Origin: Agarophyton chilense
Taxonomy: Eukaryota > Rhodophyta > Florideophyceae > Gracilariales > Gracilariaceae
Direction: 5' to 3'
Assembly: GCA_030374765.1 (NCBI GenBank)
Contig: JARGXX010000081.1
Location: 1 to 33,492 of the forward strand
Length of the DNA: 33,492 bases
The notes beneath the pieces are model-generated. The model had not been told where the DNA came from, ran no database searches, and saw only the letters and a list, made by a program, of their open reading frames with translations. Below, in pieces: positions 21,195-31,340 of the stretch; positions within the stretch are counted from its first letter, which is position 1; each line of letters begins with the position of its first letter. The position numbers and the translations under genes were made by a program.

Positions 21195-21880
21195 CATATA
21201 TGGAGCATCTCTTAATGTTCGCATTTGGGACAAGTAGATGACCCACATGCAGTACTTTTTCTGGGCCATATTTTGTACACAAATAGTTGATCAAGTTTGG
21301 GCTTCGTGAAGCACATTGATATCCTTGAGAACCCCGTAAGATTTTAGTTCCGGACATCTAAACTATATAGCATGTAGCATGACTGTCGGTCCGACTTCTG
21401 AGATGTCCTATAGACGTCCTTAAGATGTTCGGTAGATGTAAATAAAAGGTATTTGGTAGATCTCCAGTCCACATATTCGTCCGATTTGTCAGTGTTGTGT
21501 AATATGTTTTGCTGTGATCATGAATCAACTCAATCATCAATCAACTAGATCTTTATTTTAATACTACTTTATAATGATAAACTGTACCATTATAATAAAA
21601 TATTAGATAAAGAAAACGAATTATTATACACGGGTTGATTAAGTGTTGTTTCAAGTATATCTCGTTCCGATTTTTTGACGAATTCGTCAGATATGCTGAT
21701 GTCAACTGTAATTTGGACTCCTCAATATAAATATTCAAGATAATATCCTGGGCCGATAGACTCCTACCGTGATAATAATGTTAAATGATAAATAGTTGTA
21801 GCAAAAAACAAAGCGCCATGAATAGGGTGTTTCATTAATGAATATGATGATTCAGAGAAGACCTTTGAATGCTTTTGTCC
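21195..21880. repeat. RepB copy, most complete
   Basis: Left part (21195-21420) matches 32955-33185 and right part (21285-21880) matches 13560-14117. Shared words include AGCATCTCTTAATG, TTGATATCCTTGAGAA, ATATAGCATGTAGCATGACTG and CATTAATGAAT. No coding frame was recognised. It ends close to the truncated end of the neighbouring copia fragment. Confidence 0.75.
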
Positions 21881-22035
21881 ATGCCTTTGAATCGGCACGT
21901 GACATTGCATCACGACATGACGGGGGAATGTCGTCACTGGCAGTGAGCAGAGCGGTTCCTCGCCACCAAGACGTTTGTTTACTCCGTTCGCGCGTGTAAC
22001 GTCGCAATTACTGTGTCTCTTGTTCAGGTGAAGCA

Positions 22036-22480
22036 ACGTGTTCTACCACTGGGGATTTGGCTGTCTCAAGATCGAGTGGTCCATCACATGCTGTTGTTGG
22101 TGTGCAGGGATCCTCTTGTGCCGGATCAATAACTGTGGAAGAGTTTTCGAGTTCATTTGACTCAGATTCACCCGAAACTTTAACATCGACATTGTTAGAG
22201 TTGTCAAAACTGTTTAACGGGTCATCCGTGCAGTTCAGCTCAGTAAACTATACATCCCGTGACACTATTTTTTCCTTCTTATTCATATCCTACAGCTTAT
22301 ATCCGTGCCACTCGGCAGTGTTTCCGATAAAGACAGATTCCTTGGCGCGCTTCTCTAATTTCTTCAGCTTGTGGTGCACCACCTTATACCATCACTTGCT
22401 TCTAAAGACTGGCAGATTGCTGAGATCAGGCTTGCGTCCACTCCAGAGCTCAAATGGTGTTACATCGCTCGGCAATGCTT
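22036..22480 (-). pseudogene. Region after copia integrase core, truncated
   Basis: VTPFELWSGRKPDLSNL (about 22410-22465) is the copia segment that follows the integrase core, where the family has TPFELW-GKKPNLS. Further on, KIVSRDV is followed by an in-frame stop and FTELN (about 22240-22265), matching the usual SRDVxFxE segment before reverse transcriptase. The reading then becomes a Ser/Asp/Glu-rich linker and ends without any reverse transcriptase. Confidence 0.65.
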
Positions 22481-23384
22481 TGCAAGTGACTCGAGAGGGC
22501 CATGTCCATGAGTGTGCGGTTGAACCTTTCGGCGAGCATGTTCTGGTGTGGGTTGTACGGCACAGTTCGCTGATGTTCAACACCGAGATGTTCTAATTCT
22601 GCAGAAAACTTTCGAGAAAAATATTCACCATCTTTGTCTATGTGTAATGCAAGTAGCACATTCTCACCTGCGGTGACGGTTTTCACTTCTGTTCCTGTTT
22701 CGTTCTGCACGAACTTGAGCCTCTGAATAAACATCCGAAACACCTCATCTTTGGTCTTGAGCATGTAAACGTAGCAGTACCTACTGTACTCATCTATGAA
22801 TGTGACAAAATAACCCGAGCCTCCGAAGTAAGCTAGCTCCATTGAACCAGAAACGTCCGAGTAAACCACTTCGAAGAGCTTTGTTGCGCGTTGCCTCCTT
22901 GCTTGAGAGTAGGAGCGCGCGTGATTTGGTCTACTACACACCAATCGCACAAATACATATTCTGCTTCAAGTTCACATTAAGACCAGATACAAAACTGTT
23001 GCGAGCCATTTTCATGATACAATCTTCATTCACATGAGCCATTCTAGCATGCAACAGAGATAAGTCGGACGGCAGTGCGATACCTCGATGTGTGAGCTGA
23101 TCAGAAGTAGTGCGAAGGTGGTACAAACCTTTGATGCGACTGCCATGAGCAATGAATTCGGAGCCCTTGTATTCATTCACATGAAGCCTGTTAAACACAA
23201 CATGCGCTCCCATGTCCCAAAATGCTGAAACTGACAACAGGTGGTACCTTAAACCAGGTACGTGCACAACTGGGTTGAGTCTGGACATGCGCTTCGAACC
23301 ATCAACTGCGAGGTCTAGCTCAACACAGCCTTGTCCACAAGACTCAAGTTTGCAATCAATGCCAATACTAACACCGGAAGACAT
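22450..23384 (-). pseudogene. Copia integrase, zinc-binding domain and catalytic core
   Basis: The first piece (22833-23384) has the HHCC zinc-binding module: HARMAH (His-X4-His) and CDWC (Cys-X2-Cys). The second (22450-22950) holds the core. The first catalytic Asp is in VVYSDVSGSM, followed by GYFVTFIDEYSRYCYVYML; the second Asp is in HIDKDGEY and Glu is in NMLAERFNRTLMDMA. All three acidic residues are kept although a frame change separates the two pieces. Integrase would insert element cDNA into the genome. Confidence 0.85.
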
Positions 23385-23659
23385 TCTGTGTTTTCATAGG
23401 ACTGAAGCATTGATTTGTAATGAGTAATGTGTGCAATTGCGCCAGAGTCCACGATCCACTGGCTATTGGTGGCCTTGTGCAAAATGGTCGCAATGAGACA
23501 AACTAGATAGGAATCATCATCATCTTCGCCGCCCTGGTCGCAGAGTGCGGAGTGAAAACTTGTGTTAGCAGACGATTCTGGATCCTTTTTGGCCTCATCG
23601 CATTGCTTCTTGACGCAGTTTCTCCGGATATGACCCTTTTTGCCACAACAAACACGCAA
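23315..23659 (-). pseudogene. Copia zinc knuckle and protease region
   Basis: The N-terminal residues CCGKKGHIRRNC are a CCHC zinc knuckle in which the expected first Cys is replaced by Arg. About 60 residues later comes WIVDSGAIAHIT, the aspartic protease active site (DSG), as in the family's WIVDSGAS-HIT. The knuckle would bind element RNA and the protease would cut the polyprotein. The frame then runs out into non-family sequence, showing a frame change before the integrase part. Confidence 0.8.
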
Positions 23660-24294
23660 TCGACTTCCATCGCAGGTTTCTGCCTACTAAGGTGGCGTCA
23701 TTTACAGATTCGTCTTTCGTGCGATCCATTATGAGCTGCTGTTCTTGCAGAAAACGACTCTTGGCGAATTCGAGAGTGAGTGGACGGTCACATATGGTAG
23801 TATCGATTGCGACAATCAGGTGCTCAAAGCGTTCAGGCAGCCCAAACAGAATAGCTATGACAATTTCTTCCTCCTCAATGATGACGTCCATGCTTTTCAT
23901 GTCTGACGCAAAATGTCGAACACTATTGATAAACTGTAGCTTTTTCTACTCGTCACGCATCCTGGAGTTTTAGAAAGAACGTCTGGAGTTGATTCTGTTC
24001 AGTAAAGAATTGCTCTGAAACACATCGCAAATCGCCCTCTACATATATATATGCGACACTTTTGCTTTCAATGACGTGATCCAAATGATCGTCATTGAGG
24101 CTCAGTCAGATGATAGCTCTAGCGTTTTCATCGTACTTCCTCCACGTTGAAAGCTCCTCTCCGTCGGTGGGTCTCGTTGAGCTCAGATGTTCGTCAAGGT
24201 CTTTGGGCGCAAGTAACAGCTCTATTTTCTGCTTCCAAACATGGAAGTTGCCCTCACCAAGCTTTTCCATCTCCACGCCACTGAACGAGTCCAT
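23595..24294 (-). pseudogene. Copia gag region (UBN2-type), broken
   Basis: The start is the Met at 24292-24294. The N-terminal piece MDSFSGVEMEKLGEGNFHVW then WKQKIELLL is the usual copia gag opening, in which the family has a KLxGxNYxxWK-like motif. It stops at 24106. A central part with several stops links to the second piece (23595-23900), containing EEEEIVIAILFGLPERFEHL and TLEFAKSRFLQEQQ, the end of the UBN2-like domain. The gag protein packages the element RNA in cytoplasmic particles. Confidence 0.8.
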
Positions 24295-24403
24295 AGCGAC
24301 ATTCGCTTGAATGGGGTGTGGATCTCACGGAGTAAACACAAAACACGACAACGGCAAAACTAAATAGAACAACAATAAAAAAATTCAAAGATTGACCTGA
24401 AAA

Positions 24404-24475
24404 GAGTCAGTCGGCGCAATGGCACGGCTTCCTATAACCGCTGCCCAAGGGAGTTGGACCCCTGGCTTCCAAAGC
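24404..24475 (+). other. tRNA-like sequence / possible extended primer-binding site
   Basis: On the plus strand, GAGTCAG at 24404-24410 can pair with CTGGCTT at 24462-24468, which is followed by CCA. Between them are a box A-like CGGCGCAATGG and a box B-like GAGTTGGACCCC. Read on the minus strand, TGG at 24469-24471 begins a sequence that could serve as the primer-binding site of the copia fragment, about 175 bases upstream of its gag start. The T-arm pairing is poor, so a tRNA relic, a SINE head and a primer-binding site are all possible. Confidence 0.35.
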
Positions 24476-25860
24476 TTTTTTGGGTAGATGAAGGTTTCTG
24501 CAGTCTACCTTCTCTCACGCTAAAGGAAGAAGGCGCGTTGCTCCCTACGAGGCGTCCATTAAATGGCTTGTGACCAAGGATATGCCTCCACCATTTTAAC
24601 CCTCCCTGACCTCTTGCAAGAACTTGTGCAACCTTGAAAGCGAAGCTACTTCAACACCCAAAGTACGTTCCTGACGCGCAACCAATGCAGATTGCACGTG
24701 GCTTGATCCTGAAAAGGAGTTCAGCCTGCAGAACGTAGCCTCCCCGTTTAGCACGGATCAAAAGCTCTTTATAGTACCTGTTCCGACAGTCCAATCGCCC
24801 ACTAAAAATGCCAGGCTCATAAACAAATTCAACAACCCTACCGGATGCAGTACGCAACGGCACCCCGTCCACAGATGCACCCGGGGTTCTCACCAGCTCT
24901 TACCGATCGTCACTGTTATCCACTCTAAAAAGAGCCATCGGGGAGCCCGCTTGAGGGAACACCTGCTTTTGTTCAAGCCACCAGGCTAACCTCCCCGTCG
25001 CACTGGATAAAGATGATGACCAAACACAAACGATTTCTGAGCCCAAAACAGAAGGCTCAGACTTCAGCGAAACAAGAGTCGCACCCCGAAGAACTAACAC
25101 GAAAACCACACGGGGTTCCAAAGACGAAACAAAAAAGGGGCGACTCTAACAAGAACAGAACGCGAAGCAGAATGAAATCGACAACGACGGCCAAAACAAA
25201 GTCCCAAAGCAAAAAATAAACCATAAAACACGTCGAACCACGACCGCCAAGACGCTTTTCGGAAAGAACGCCAACCAAAAACATAACACAGATATCAACA
25301 CCGATTAAGTACAGCAATCAAGACACCCAACTCGGCGACGGCGAAATGAAGCGAAATCGAAACGAAACAACGAAAACGATACGACAGAGCGGGTATACAA
25401 CGGTGCGGGAGAGTGGGGACAAACGGAATTTGACGGCAGATGTCAGCGGGGCTAGGCCCATAACCTGATGTAGGTAGATGAAAAGGTTGAGGGTTGTAAG
25501 GGAAGGGCGCCAGCTCTGGCTAGAATTTACTTGGAGGTTGTAGATCTTCGACTTATATACTACTTCACTCTGATAGCCATCCAACCTTAAGCTCCTGTAA
25601 ACCCTAGATTACAAGCCGAGGATATTCAATACCACGAATCATATTCCACAATGACATTAAAGCCTAACCCAAACTCACTTCCACATACTACAGCAAGGTA
25701 CAACAGTGCACAATACACCATTACAATGACTTGAGCACAAACTCAACGTGCTAGCACATATTAAATGTAATCCGCCTCCATGCACGATCTTGTTCCAACA
25801 AAGCACTGCATGCCTTCTGTAATACACAAGAAAATATATATCCATTCTTCCAGAACATTC
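24476..25860 (-). other. Possible leader/LTR of the truncated copia element
   Basis: No recognisable gene. Open frames on both strands are of low complexity: the plus strand is A-rich with many AAAC/AAAG words (25000-25260), and the minus strand is T-rich. TATATAAG on the minus strand at 25552-25559 could be a TATA box driving transcription toward the copia fragment, so part of this stretch may be its 5' LTR. No second copy exists in the window to prove it. The last 250 bases (25600-25860) show nothing. Confidence 0.3.
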
Positions 25861-25867
25861 CATAGTA

Positions 25868-26073
25868 TGGGAAGCAATCGTATGCAGAGCGAGAGGGCTG
25901 TCAGTCTAATGTGTAGCATGCACTTGTAACGCGCGGTGGAACCGACGAAGATGGAACAGGCACAATTTGTCTTCCCTTGCTCCTCTCTCCTCAGTGTCTC
26001 GAGGTAGAAGAAGGGTGAAGTTCAGTATGTAGCACCGGCGGCATTGGGCCAGATGGCAATCGTGTATTGCACA
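25868..26073 (-). repeat. 3' LTR of copia element 2
   Basis: 206 bp matching 32619-32824 at about 80-85% identity by eye. Read on the minus strand it begins TG and ends CA, as LTRs do. The best-matching part is around 25930-25965 (CGCGCGGT...GAAGATGGAAC). Confidence 0.8.
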
Positions 26074-26391
26074 ACCCCCGCCTTGGCGCCATAAAAAAAG
26101 TTTTTATTTTTTGAAGTGCGGCCAAATTCTCAAGAACTCCTTTCTGACCCTAAGCGCAATATTTTTTGGCGCATCTTCCTCACGGGCCAGGTATCTCAAA
26201 TAACCCCCCATGCCTATCTTCAGCGTTTTGCGATTACCCCCATTTTTCCGTTCGAAAACCGCACACGCGCCGAAAACGCTTTATTTGCAACGTCACTGCT
26301 TCGATCTGAAAGTGTGAATTCTTGACTCGGAACTGGACGTGTCACCTCTCTTCGAAAAGTGTGGACGACTTTCGCTCAGGTGAATCCATCG
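26074..26391 (+). other. Interval between 3' LTR and accessory reading frame
   Basis: Upstream of the plus-strand accessory gene and downstream of the minus-strand pol. It contains no recognisable gene. A promoter for the accessory gene would have to lie here or in the antisense direction of the LTR. No clear TATA box was seen. The A-run at 26092-26099 and the T-rich 26100-26117 could mark the polypurine side of the LTR only loosely. Confidence 0.3.
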
Positions 26392-27739
26392 ATGGCTCGA
26401 ACTAAGCATACGGGTCGCAAATCTGTTGGCCGAAAACCCCCACCGCGCCAGCTTGCAGGCAGAGCGGCAAAAATCACAAGCGAGACATATCTTGACCAAT
26501 ACCTTAACAAGAATATTGTCAAGGTTCTCTGTTCGAAACTGCAGCGTGGCCTGAGGAAAATCTACGCAATCACATTGAAGGCAGAAACAATCTCGTGCGA
26601 TTTAGCGAAAACGAAGCGATTATTCTTCTCGGGCGCAGGATACTCATTTTATCCGGCCGTTTCGTGGCACGCAGTTTGGAGGGTTGATGATGTTCCGATT
26701 GGACCTTACAGAGGCTTTGGACGACGACGACGATCCCGATATCAGAATTGAGTACAACGATTGGATGATCGAGAAGTTATGGTATTTGGGAGGAGGTCGT
26801 GGTAAAATTAAGGACCAAATCTATGCTCTGGAGCATGTCACTAACGTAGTGTGCCGCATCGATATCCATACTTTCCGAATCGAGTACAGTCAGGCAGTTG
26901 GAGGCGGTGCGTCGAGAAGTAGGGTGACGTATAATGAGGAAGGCGCAGAAGAAACCATCTATTTGGGAGTTAAGGACCGTTATGAAGCGACCAAGAGCAT
27001 TTAGGCTACTTGCAACGCAAAGCCAGGTCAAAGGCCCACCGTGTTTCAACCCGAAGCGCAGATGCCGTCGTCGGGCGTCCGATGTTTCCATCTCCTTCAT
27101 ACGTCCGTGCAGTTTCGCGACGAGACGTTTCTGTGCCTTAAAGCTTCTCTAAGTATTGCATTAGCTCTCCCCATTAGGTCCGAGAAGGCTGCTCAGTGTT
27201 GGGCGTATCTCGTCGATCGTGTTACGAAAAACGCAGAAGATAATGAGATGTACTTGAACGCCGTTGCAGGTCTTGGGTTTAGTGATATTCTTGAGCTTGA
27301 CTATTGGAACCGGAAGGGGCGAGGGGAGGTCCGAGGGAAGTTTCGTGATCTCAAGGATATGCAGAGATTTGTTCGGGAAAAGACGCGTGTCATTATCCTC
27401 CATTACCTTCGTGATGGGAATGAACACCGAGAAGAAAAATTAGATTTGTGGAACTTCCGCGATAGTGGAAACGTCTTCCTTGTCAGTCTTCAGGCCATTG
27501 ACGGGGACCTGCCTGCGATTTGCATAGATGGGGAGCGCAACATGATTATTGATCCAGTGGACAAGTGTCACATGGATCTCATGCAGGTTGCTCTCGAGTC
27601 CTGTGTTGGATCAGACCGTTCTTCCAGTCATATTGTAGACTGTCGCGTATTGCGTTTGCTCCCAGGGAGGAAGAATGGGAAACGGGCTCGCCGCGGGAAG
27701 ATACATCGTCACCAAGAAGGTTCTTCAAACAGAGTTTGA
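26392..27739 (+). pseudogene. Antisense accessory gene with histone H3 tail-like N-terminus
   Basis: Function unknown. The ATG at 26392 is preferred over the in-frame ATG at 26359 because it places ARTKHTGRKS directly after Met. Residues 1-25 match the histone H3 tail at 16 positions, keeping K4, R8, K9, S10, K14, P16 and QLA(19-21), with Arg for K18 and K23. No histone fold follows. After about 26600 the reading shifts to another frame, which stays open from 26606 to 27739 apart from one stop at 27002-27004. This part has an acidic run (DDDDDPDIRIEY), a conserved-looking YNDWMIEKLWYLGGG, and near the end CLKASLSIALAL and GDLPAICIDGERNMIIDPVD, which recall the Cys and His/Asp regions of papain-like peptidases. 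The gene lies tail to tail with pol inside the element. Confidence 0.55.
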
Positions 27740-27779
27740 AATCTTTTCTATAGTAGATCCTAACCCTTAGGGTTCCATG

Positions 27780-28200
27780 CCTTAAGATGGTGGCCCATAG
27801 TAGATATGATAAATTTGCTTAGTATGGCTTGAAATATATCTTGGTTCGATTGAGTAAATGAATGATGATTGCCCTTTGTCAACACGTTGGCTTAGTGCAG
27901 ACTTCCTGTTCTCCAACGCATCGAGGATATGTCTCCAGTTTTAAAGGAGTCACGGAGGCGCGACAGCGTGGGGCGCAATCAGTAGTCTCGGCATTCGTGA
28001 AGGGTGGTAATTGTTGAGTATAAACCAAATGCGTCCACGTAAAGGGCGAGCGAACGAAAACCCGATGCAAGAACTTCAATGCATTTCTTAATTAGTATGG
28101 ATCTGTCTGCGGCTTCTGTTGCCGCAAGAATTTCGGCACCAATTGAACTAAAAGATATGCGTCTTTTCTTCAAGCTATGCCAGTCGACGATGTGATATGA
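27780..28200 (-). pseudogene. Copia RNase H domain, broken
   Basis: SSIGAEILAATEAADRSILI (about 28095-28155) is the hallmark copia RNase H segment carrying a catalytic Glu, followed by LALYVDAFGLY with Asp. In another frame LRDSFKTGDISSMRW and ANVLTKGNHHSF follow, the latter being the family's terminal A-x-x-LTK motif, at about 27850-27890. RNase H removes RNA from the cDNA hybrid. A stop precedes ANVLTK and at least one frame change is needed, so it is inactive. Pol ends here, close to the end of the convergent accessory gene. Confidence 0.75.
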
Positions 28201-28379
28201 AACGTTTTCACCTTTGGAGAAGGGGATGCCACTAATATAGCCTGTTTGATCGTAGGATGATTTCCAGTGCTGGCTTCAGAGATCGTCACTATGTGGCAAA
28301 CGTTCATGTTATCTTATACGATCGCAGATCTCGGAGCCATGTACTCAAGGACCGGGACGGAGCTTTAGGACGAGGTTGA

Positions 28380-29297
28380 GGATCTAGTTTTCCTTCAAAA
28401 GATGCTTCATGCCCATCTCTGCGACCAGCTGCTGCATGAAACTAGAAGGGTACGCGGCTTGAAGCAGCACACCATGGCCGAAGTAGTTGAGTTTTCCAGC
28501 AAGAGACTGGGTATCTCGGACATCTTCTTGGGTGCATGGATCCTCTGACTGTTTCCTCCGATCCCTCGAGATTGGAATGGGAGCGAGCTTTTACATAAAC
28601 TCTGCCATGTAGATCTCAATCGAGAAGTCTTAATATGCCGAATCCAAAGGCGGCTAAAGATAATCTCGTTCTTGAAGATGGCTTTGCCGACCTTGAAGTG
28701 AGCTGAGAGAGCCTCGGAGAATGTTTTAATCTCACTCTTTTATCCGGCAAGGAGAAGATCGTCCACCAATTTGGCCAGGTGTAGAGAAATATGCCCGTGG
28801 TTGTTCGACAATAGAAACATCTCTGGCATGCCAGGGACAGTAAGAAATTCGTACTCGCATAGCCATCGCTCGATGCAAAGCTGCCAAGAACGACTGGACT
28901 CTACGAGGCCATTCGCAGACTTGAGTAGCTTCCATACTTCGTCTACAAACTGTTCCCATCCCTTTGGAGGCCGCATGTATATATCTCGTTTGAGGTCGCC
29001 TCATTGCAAATACGCTCTAGAGAGATCAATGTTTACAAGGTAGAGGTGTAGTAAAGTTGCAAGGGAAAGCAGAAGTCTGCTGCAGGTAAATTGAGCCGTA
29101 GAGGAGTCAGATCGAATGTTATCTTTTTGGGAATCTCGATTCCTATGGGGTTCCAGTCAGCACTTGAGCTTAAGCTTACCACTCTCCCCATCGAACTTCG
29201 TCACGAAGAAGTGGTGGGAGGAGATAATATTTGCATTTCGCGGGAGTCCTTTGATGGAGACTGGCTTGTATGCCTTGGCATCAGAGTAGTTTCTTTT
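28380..29297 (-). pseudogene. Copia reverse transcriptase, broken
   Basis: The start region has AKAYKPVSIKGLPRNANIIS and HHFFVTKFDGESGKLKLK. A stop follows at the conserved Arg position, then NIDLSRAYLQ with the first catalytic Asp (about 29010-29040), another stop, then DIYMRPPKGWEQFVDEVWKL, KSANGLVESSRSW, and LAKLVDDLLLAG (28740-28976) with the DD pair of the YVDD box. The connection part GKLNYFGHGVLLQAAYPSSF lies at about 28430-28490. It copies element RNA into cDNA in cytoplasmic particles. Two or more stops make it inactive. The box reads LVDD rather than YVDD. Confidence 0.82.
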
Positions 29298-30593
29298 CTA
29301 TGCTTCGATGGCCTTGTCGGTTATCCATGGTGGGGCAAACTGGAGCTTGGCTTCTGTGGCTGGCTGGTCTACAATGAACTTCTTGATCTGCTCAAGAATT
29401 CTTTTCACCGAAGACAATAGATTTTCGCCTAGGGTAGGGAACCTAAGCGAGGTGTCACCAACACCTCTGCAGAGTTGCAGGTTTCTGACATCCATTGAGG
29501 GTGCAATCATAGCAGTTTTGTCTTCTTTGGACGCAAACACGGATAAAGAGAACGGATGCATAGACCAAAAGTTTGGTTCGTCCGATATGTTTAGGTCGAA
29601 ACTTAAAGGGTCTTGTGTGTTTTTCTCAGGGAAGTCTGTGACTTCTTCATCCTGGAGAGGCGGAAGAGAAGAACAATCGGAATAATTCCTTTCTTCAGGG
29701 ACTGCGATTGGTTCTTCTTGTGCGTTGGTGTCCGCGAAGAACGAGTATCCAAGCTCCTGTTTGCCCAGTTTTTGTAAAAGAAATGAACGCGGGACTAACC
29801 TTATGTCTTCGTAGGCGATCTGATGCTTTGGTCCCTGGAGGTTTTTTCTAGGAGAGACCGACCTTATATGGTCAGTAGTAGTGACCACAAATTTCTTGTG
29901 CCAGGCACCATGTTTTCCGACTCTCTTGAAGACATATACCTGATTCTTTGGTACCAGAAGGTGTTGTGATAAAGGGTACGATGGCCTGATACGAAGAAGG
30001 GTGTGTACGGCACGCCTGGAAAGTTGTTCGCTGTAGAAAGCAAGGAGCTTCTCTGGTAGCATCTGCTTGGGTACCCCAAAAACAGAAGGAGTGTAGCAGT
30101 GAACAAGCTCGACGATGCTGAGTGACTTGTTACCATACACCAAATTCTTAAGGAATGTGGCTTTTAAGAGGTTCCCTGATTCCGTGCGATACACTTGACG
30201 AGTTTTCCTCAGATGAGGTTCGTCGAGAAGGAACGTTTGGACAAATATACGGATGGTCTCGTTGCTCGATTGGACGCTTCCAATTTTGTTTTGGCGTCGA
30301 GCAGGCCACGGTTCGAATGATATCTGATTCTCGCCACCCAATCGCTGAATTGAGACGTTATCGAACTCTGAGTCTCCTGGTAACTTTGATGGAGGCCCAA
30401 AGACATAAAAAAAGTGAACCACAATCATGTGAGCGGTATCAGTCATATCCTTTAAAGTCAATAAGACATTAACGGAGAGACCGGTTGATAAATCGTTTAT
30501 ATGCAGAATGGGGAGCTTTCGAAACTCGCGTATGAATAGGAAATCAACTTGAGGGTGCTCGTTGTACTCATCCATTATTTTCTTGAGTGACAT
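29298..30593 (-). pseudogene. Copia integrase core and linker, catalytic Glu changed
   Basis: A 431-codon open frame. Residues about 25-120 are the integrase core: first Asp in ILHINDLSTG (D34), HFFYVFGPPSKLPGDSEFDN with the second Asp (D74), and PARRQNKIGSVQSSNETIR, in which the usual catalytic Glu of GSVExSN is Gln (Q108; codon CAA, one base from GAA). Then RQVYRTES...FLKNLVYGNKSLS is the typical post-core segment, followed by a variable linker (VYVFKRVGKHGAWHKKFVV and a Pro/Glu/Asp-rich part) leading toward reverse transcriptase. The zinc-binding domain was not found upstream in frame. Integrase acts in the nucleus to join cDNA ends to host DNA. The Glu-to-Gln change alone should abolish catalysis. 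Confidence 0.75.
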
Positions 30594-30708
30594 CTTTCGA
30601 GAATGTAGTAGGCGGTTAGACCTTTTGCATGAAGGGCAAGATTGTAGGCCTCTTCGAGCTCACCAGCAAGTGTTCGATTTAGAATCCCACCTCGACTGCA
30701 AAGCTTTT

Positions 30709-31335
30709 TCATGTCCTTGGCGGAGAGATGGGACTGAAAGTGAAGCTTTTTGGCGAAACGACGGGCATGGGTTCGATCGCTTGATCCATGCCGTCCTTGC
30801 CAGATAGTTTGGCGATCGGATGAGAAATCGTACAGAGAAAGGAAGAATGAGAATAAACGAAGGATTTGAACGAAGGTTTTATCGAAGGAAGGACAAATAA
30901 GTGTGTTTGGCGGTCAATGTCTTCTCTTAGGACGTATATTGACAGAACTGCGTCATCCCGAAAGATTCCGACCGAAACGGGCACTACATGCGTTTTGTCC
31001 GAAGTCATGAGGTCCGAACGTGACACTATGTCGTTCCCAAGTAGCAAAGGACCGTCGCCTTCCGTAATGTAGAACTTAATGTCTGATTCCACATCGTTGA
31101 GTCCTTTGATCTTCAACACCCAAGTTCCAAATATCAGTTTTGGATATGAACATTCTCGATCATCATCGTGATATAAGGAGTCATAGTCAAGGTCTTCAAC
31201 GTGAAATTGGATGCCAATTGCGATTGATAGAGCAGCGGCAGAGTCAATGCTTCGCACAATATGGGGACAACAAATGTCAATGAAGGGGTTAGGATCTCGC
31301 GTACCACTAACCACATCAGAAGGAGCCCCAACCAA
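30709..31335 (-). pseudogene. Probable copia protease region
   Basis: A 208-codon open frame between gag and integrase, the position of the aspartic protease. VGAPSDVVSGT at the N-terminus resembles the DTGAPxSVVG active-site box but lacks the Asp-Thr pair. GDGPLLLGNDIVSRSDL at about residues 92-108 is like the second conserved block of such proteases (PLLLGLDxL). The rest is not recognised. The missing Asp suggests an inactive enzyme. Confidence 0.5.
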
Positions 31336-31340
31336 TGACT

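Larger units (their letters stand above)
22030..24294 (-). mobile_element. Truncated Ty1/copia retrotransposon (gag-PR-INT)
   Basis: The minus strand carries the ordered domains gag, zinc knuckle, protease and integrase of a copia polyprotein, then stops about 220 bases past the conserved KIVSRDV segment. Reverse transcriptase and RNase H are absent, and no left LTR was found. Frame changes and stops are frequent, so it is dead. The truncated end lies about 150 bases from a RepB copy. Confidence 0.85.

Noticed and set aside
25596..25612. Telomere-like AAACCCTAGA word
   Set aside because: A single unit only, with no tandem array.
26392..26751. A genuine histone H3 gene
   Set aside because: Only the tail matches. 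The sequence after residue 25 has none of the H3 core (no alphaN or fold helices), and the frame leads into an unrelated protein within a retroelement.
26684..27004. Separate small gene
   Set aside because: It shares one frame with the downstream 27041-27739 part, interrupted only by a stop at 27002, so it is treated as part of the accessory gene.
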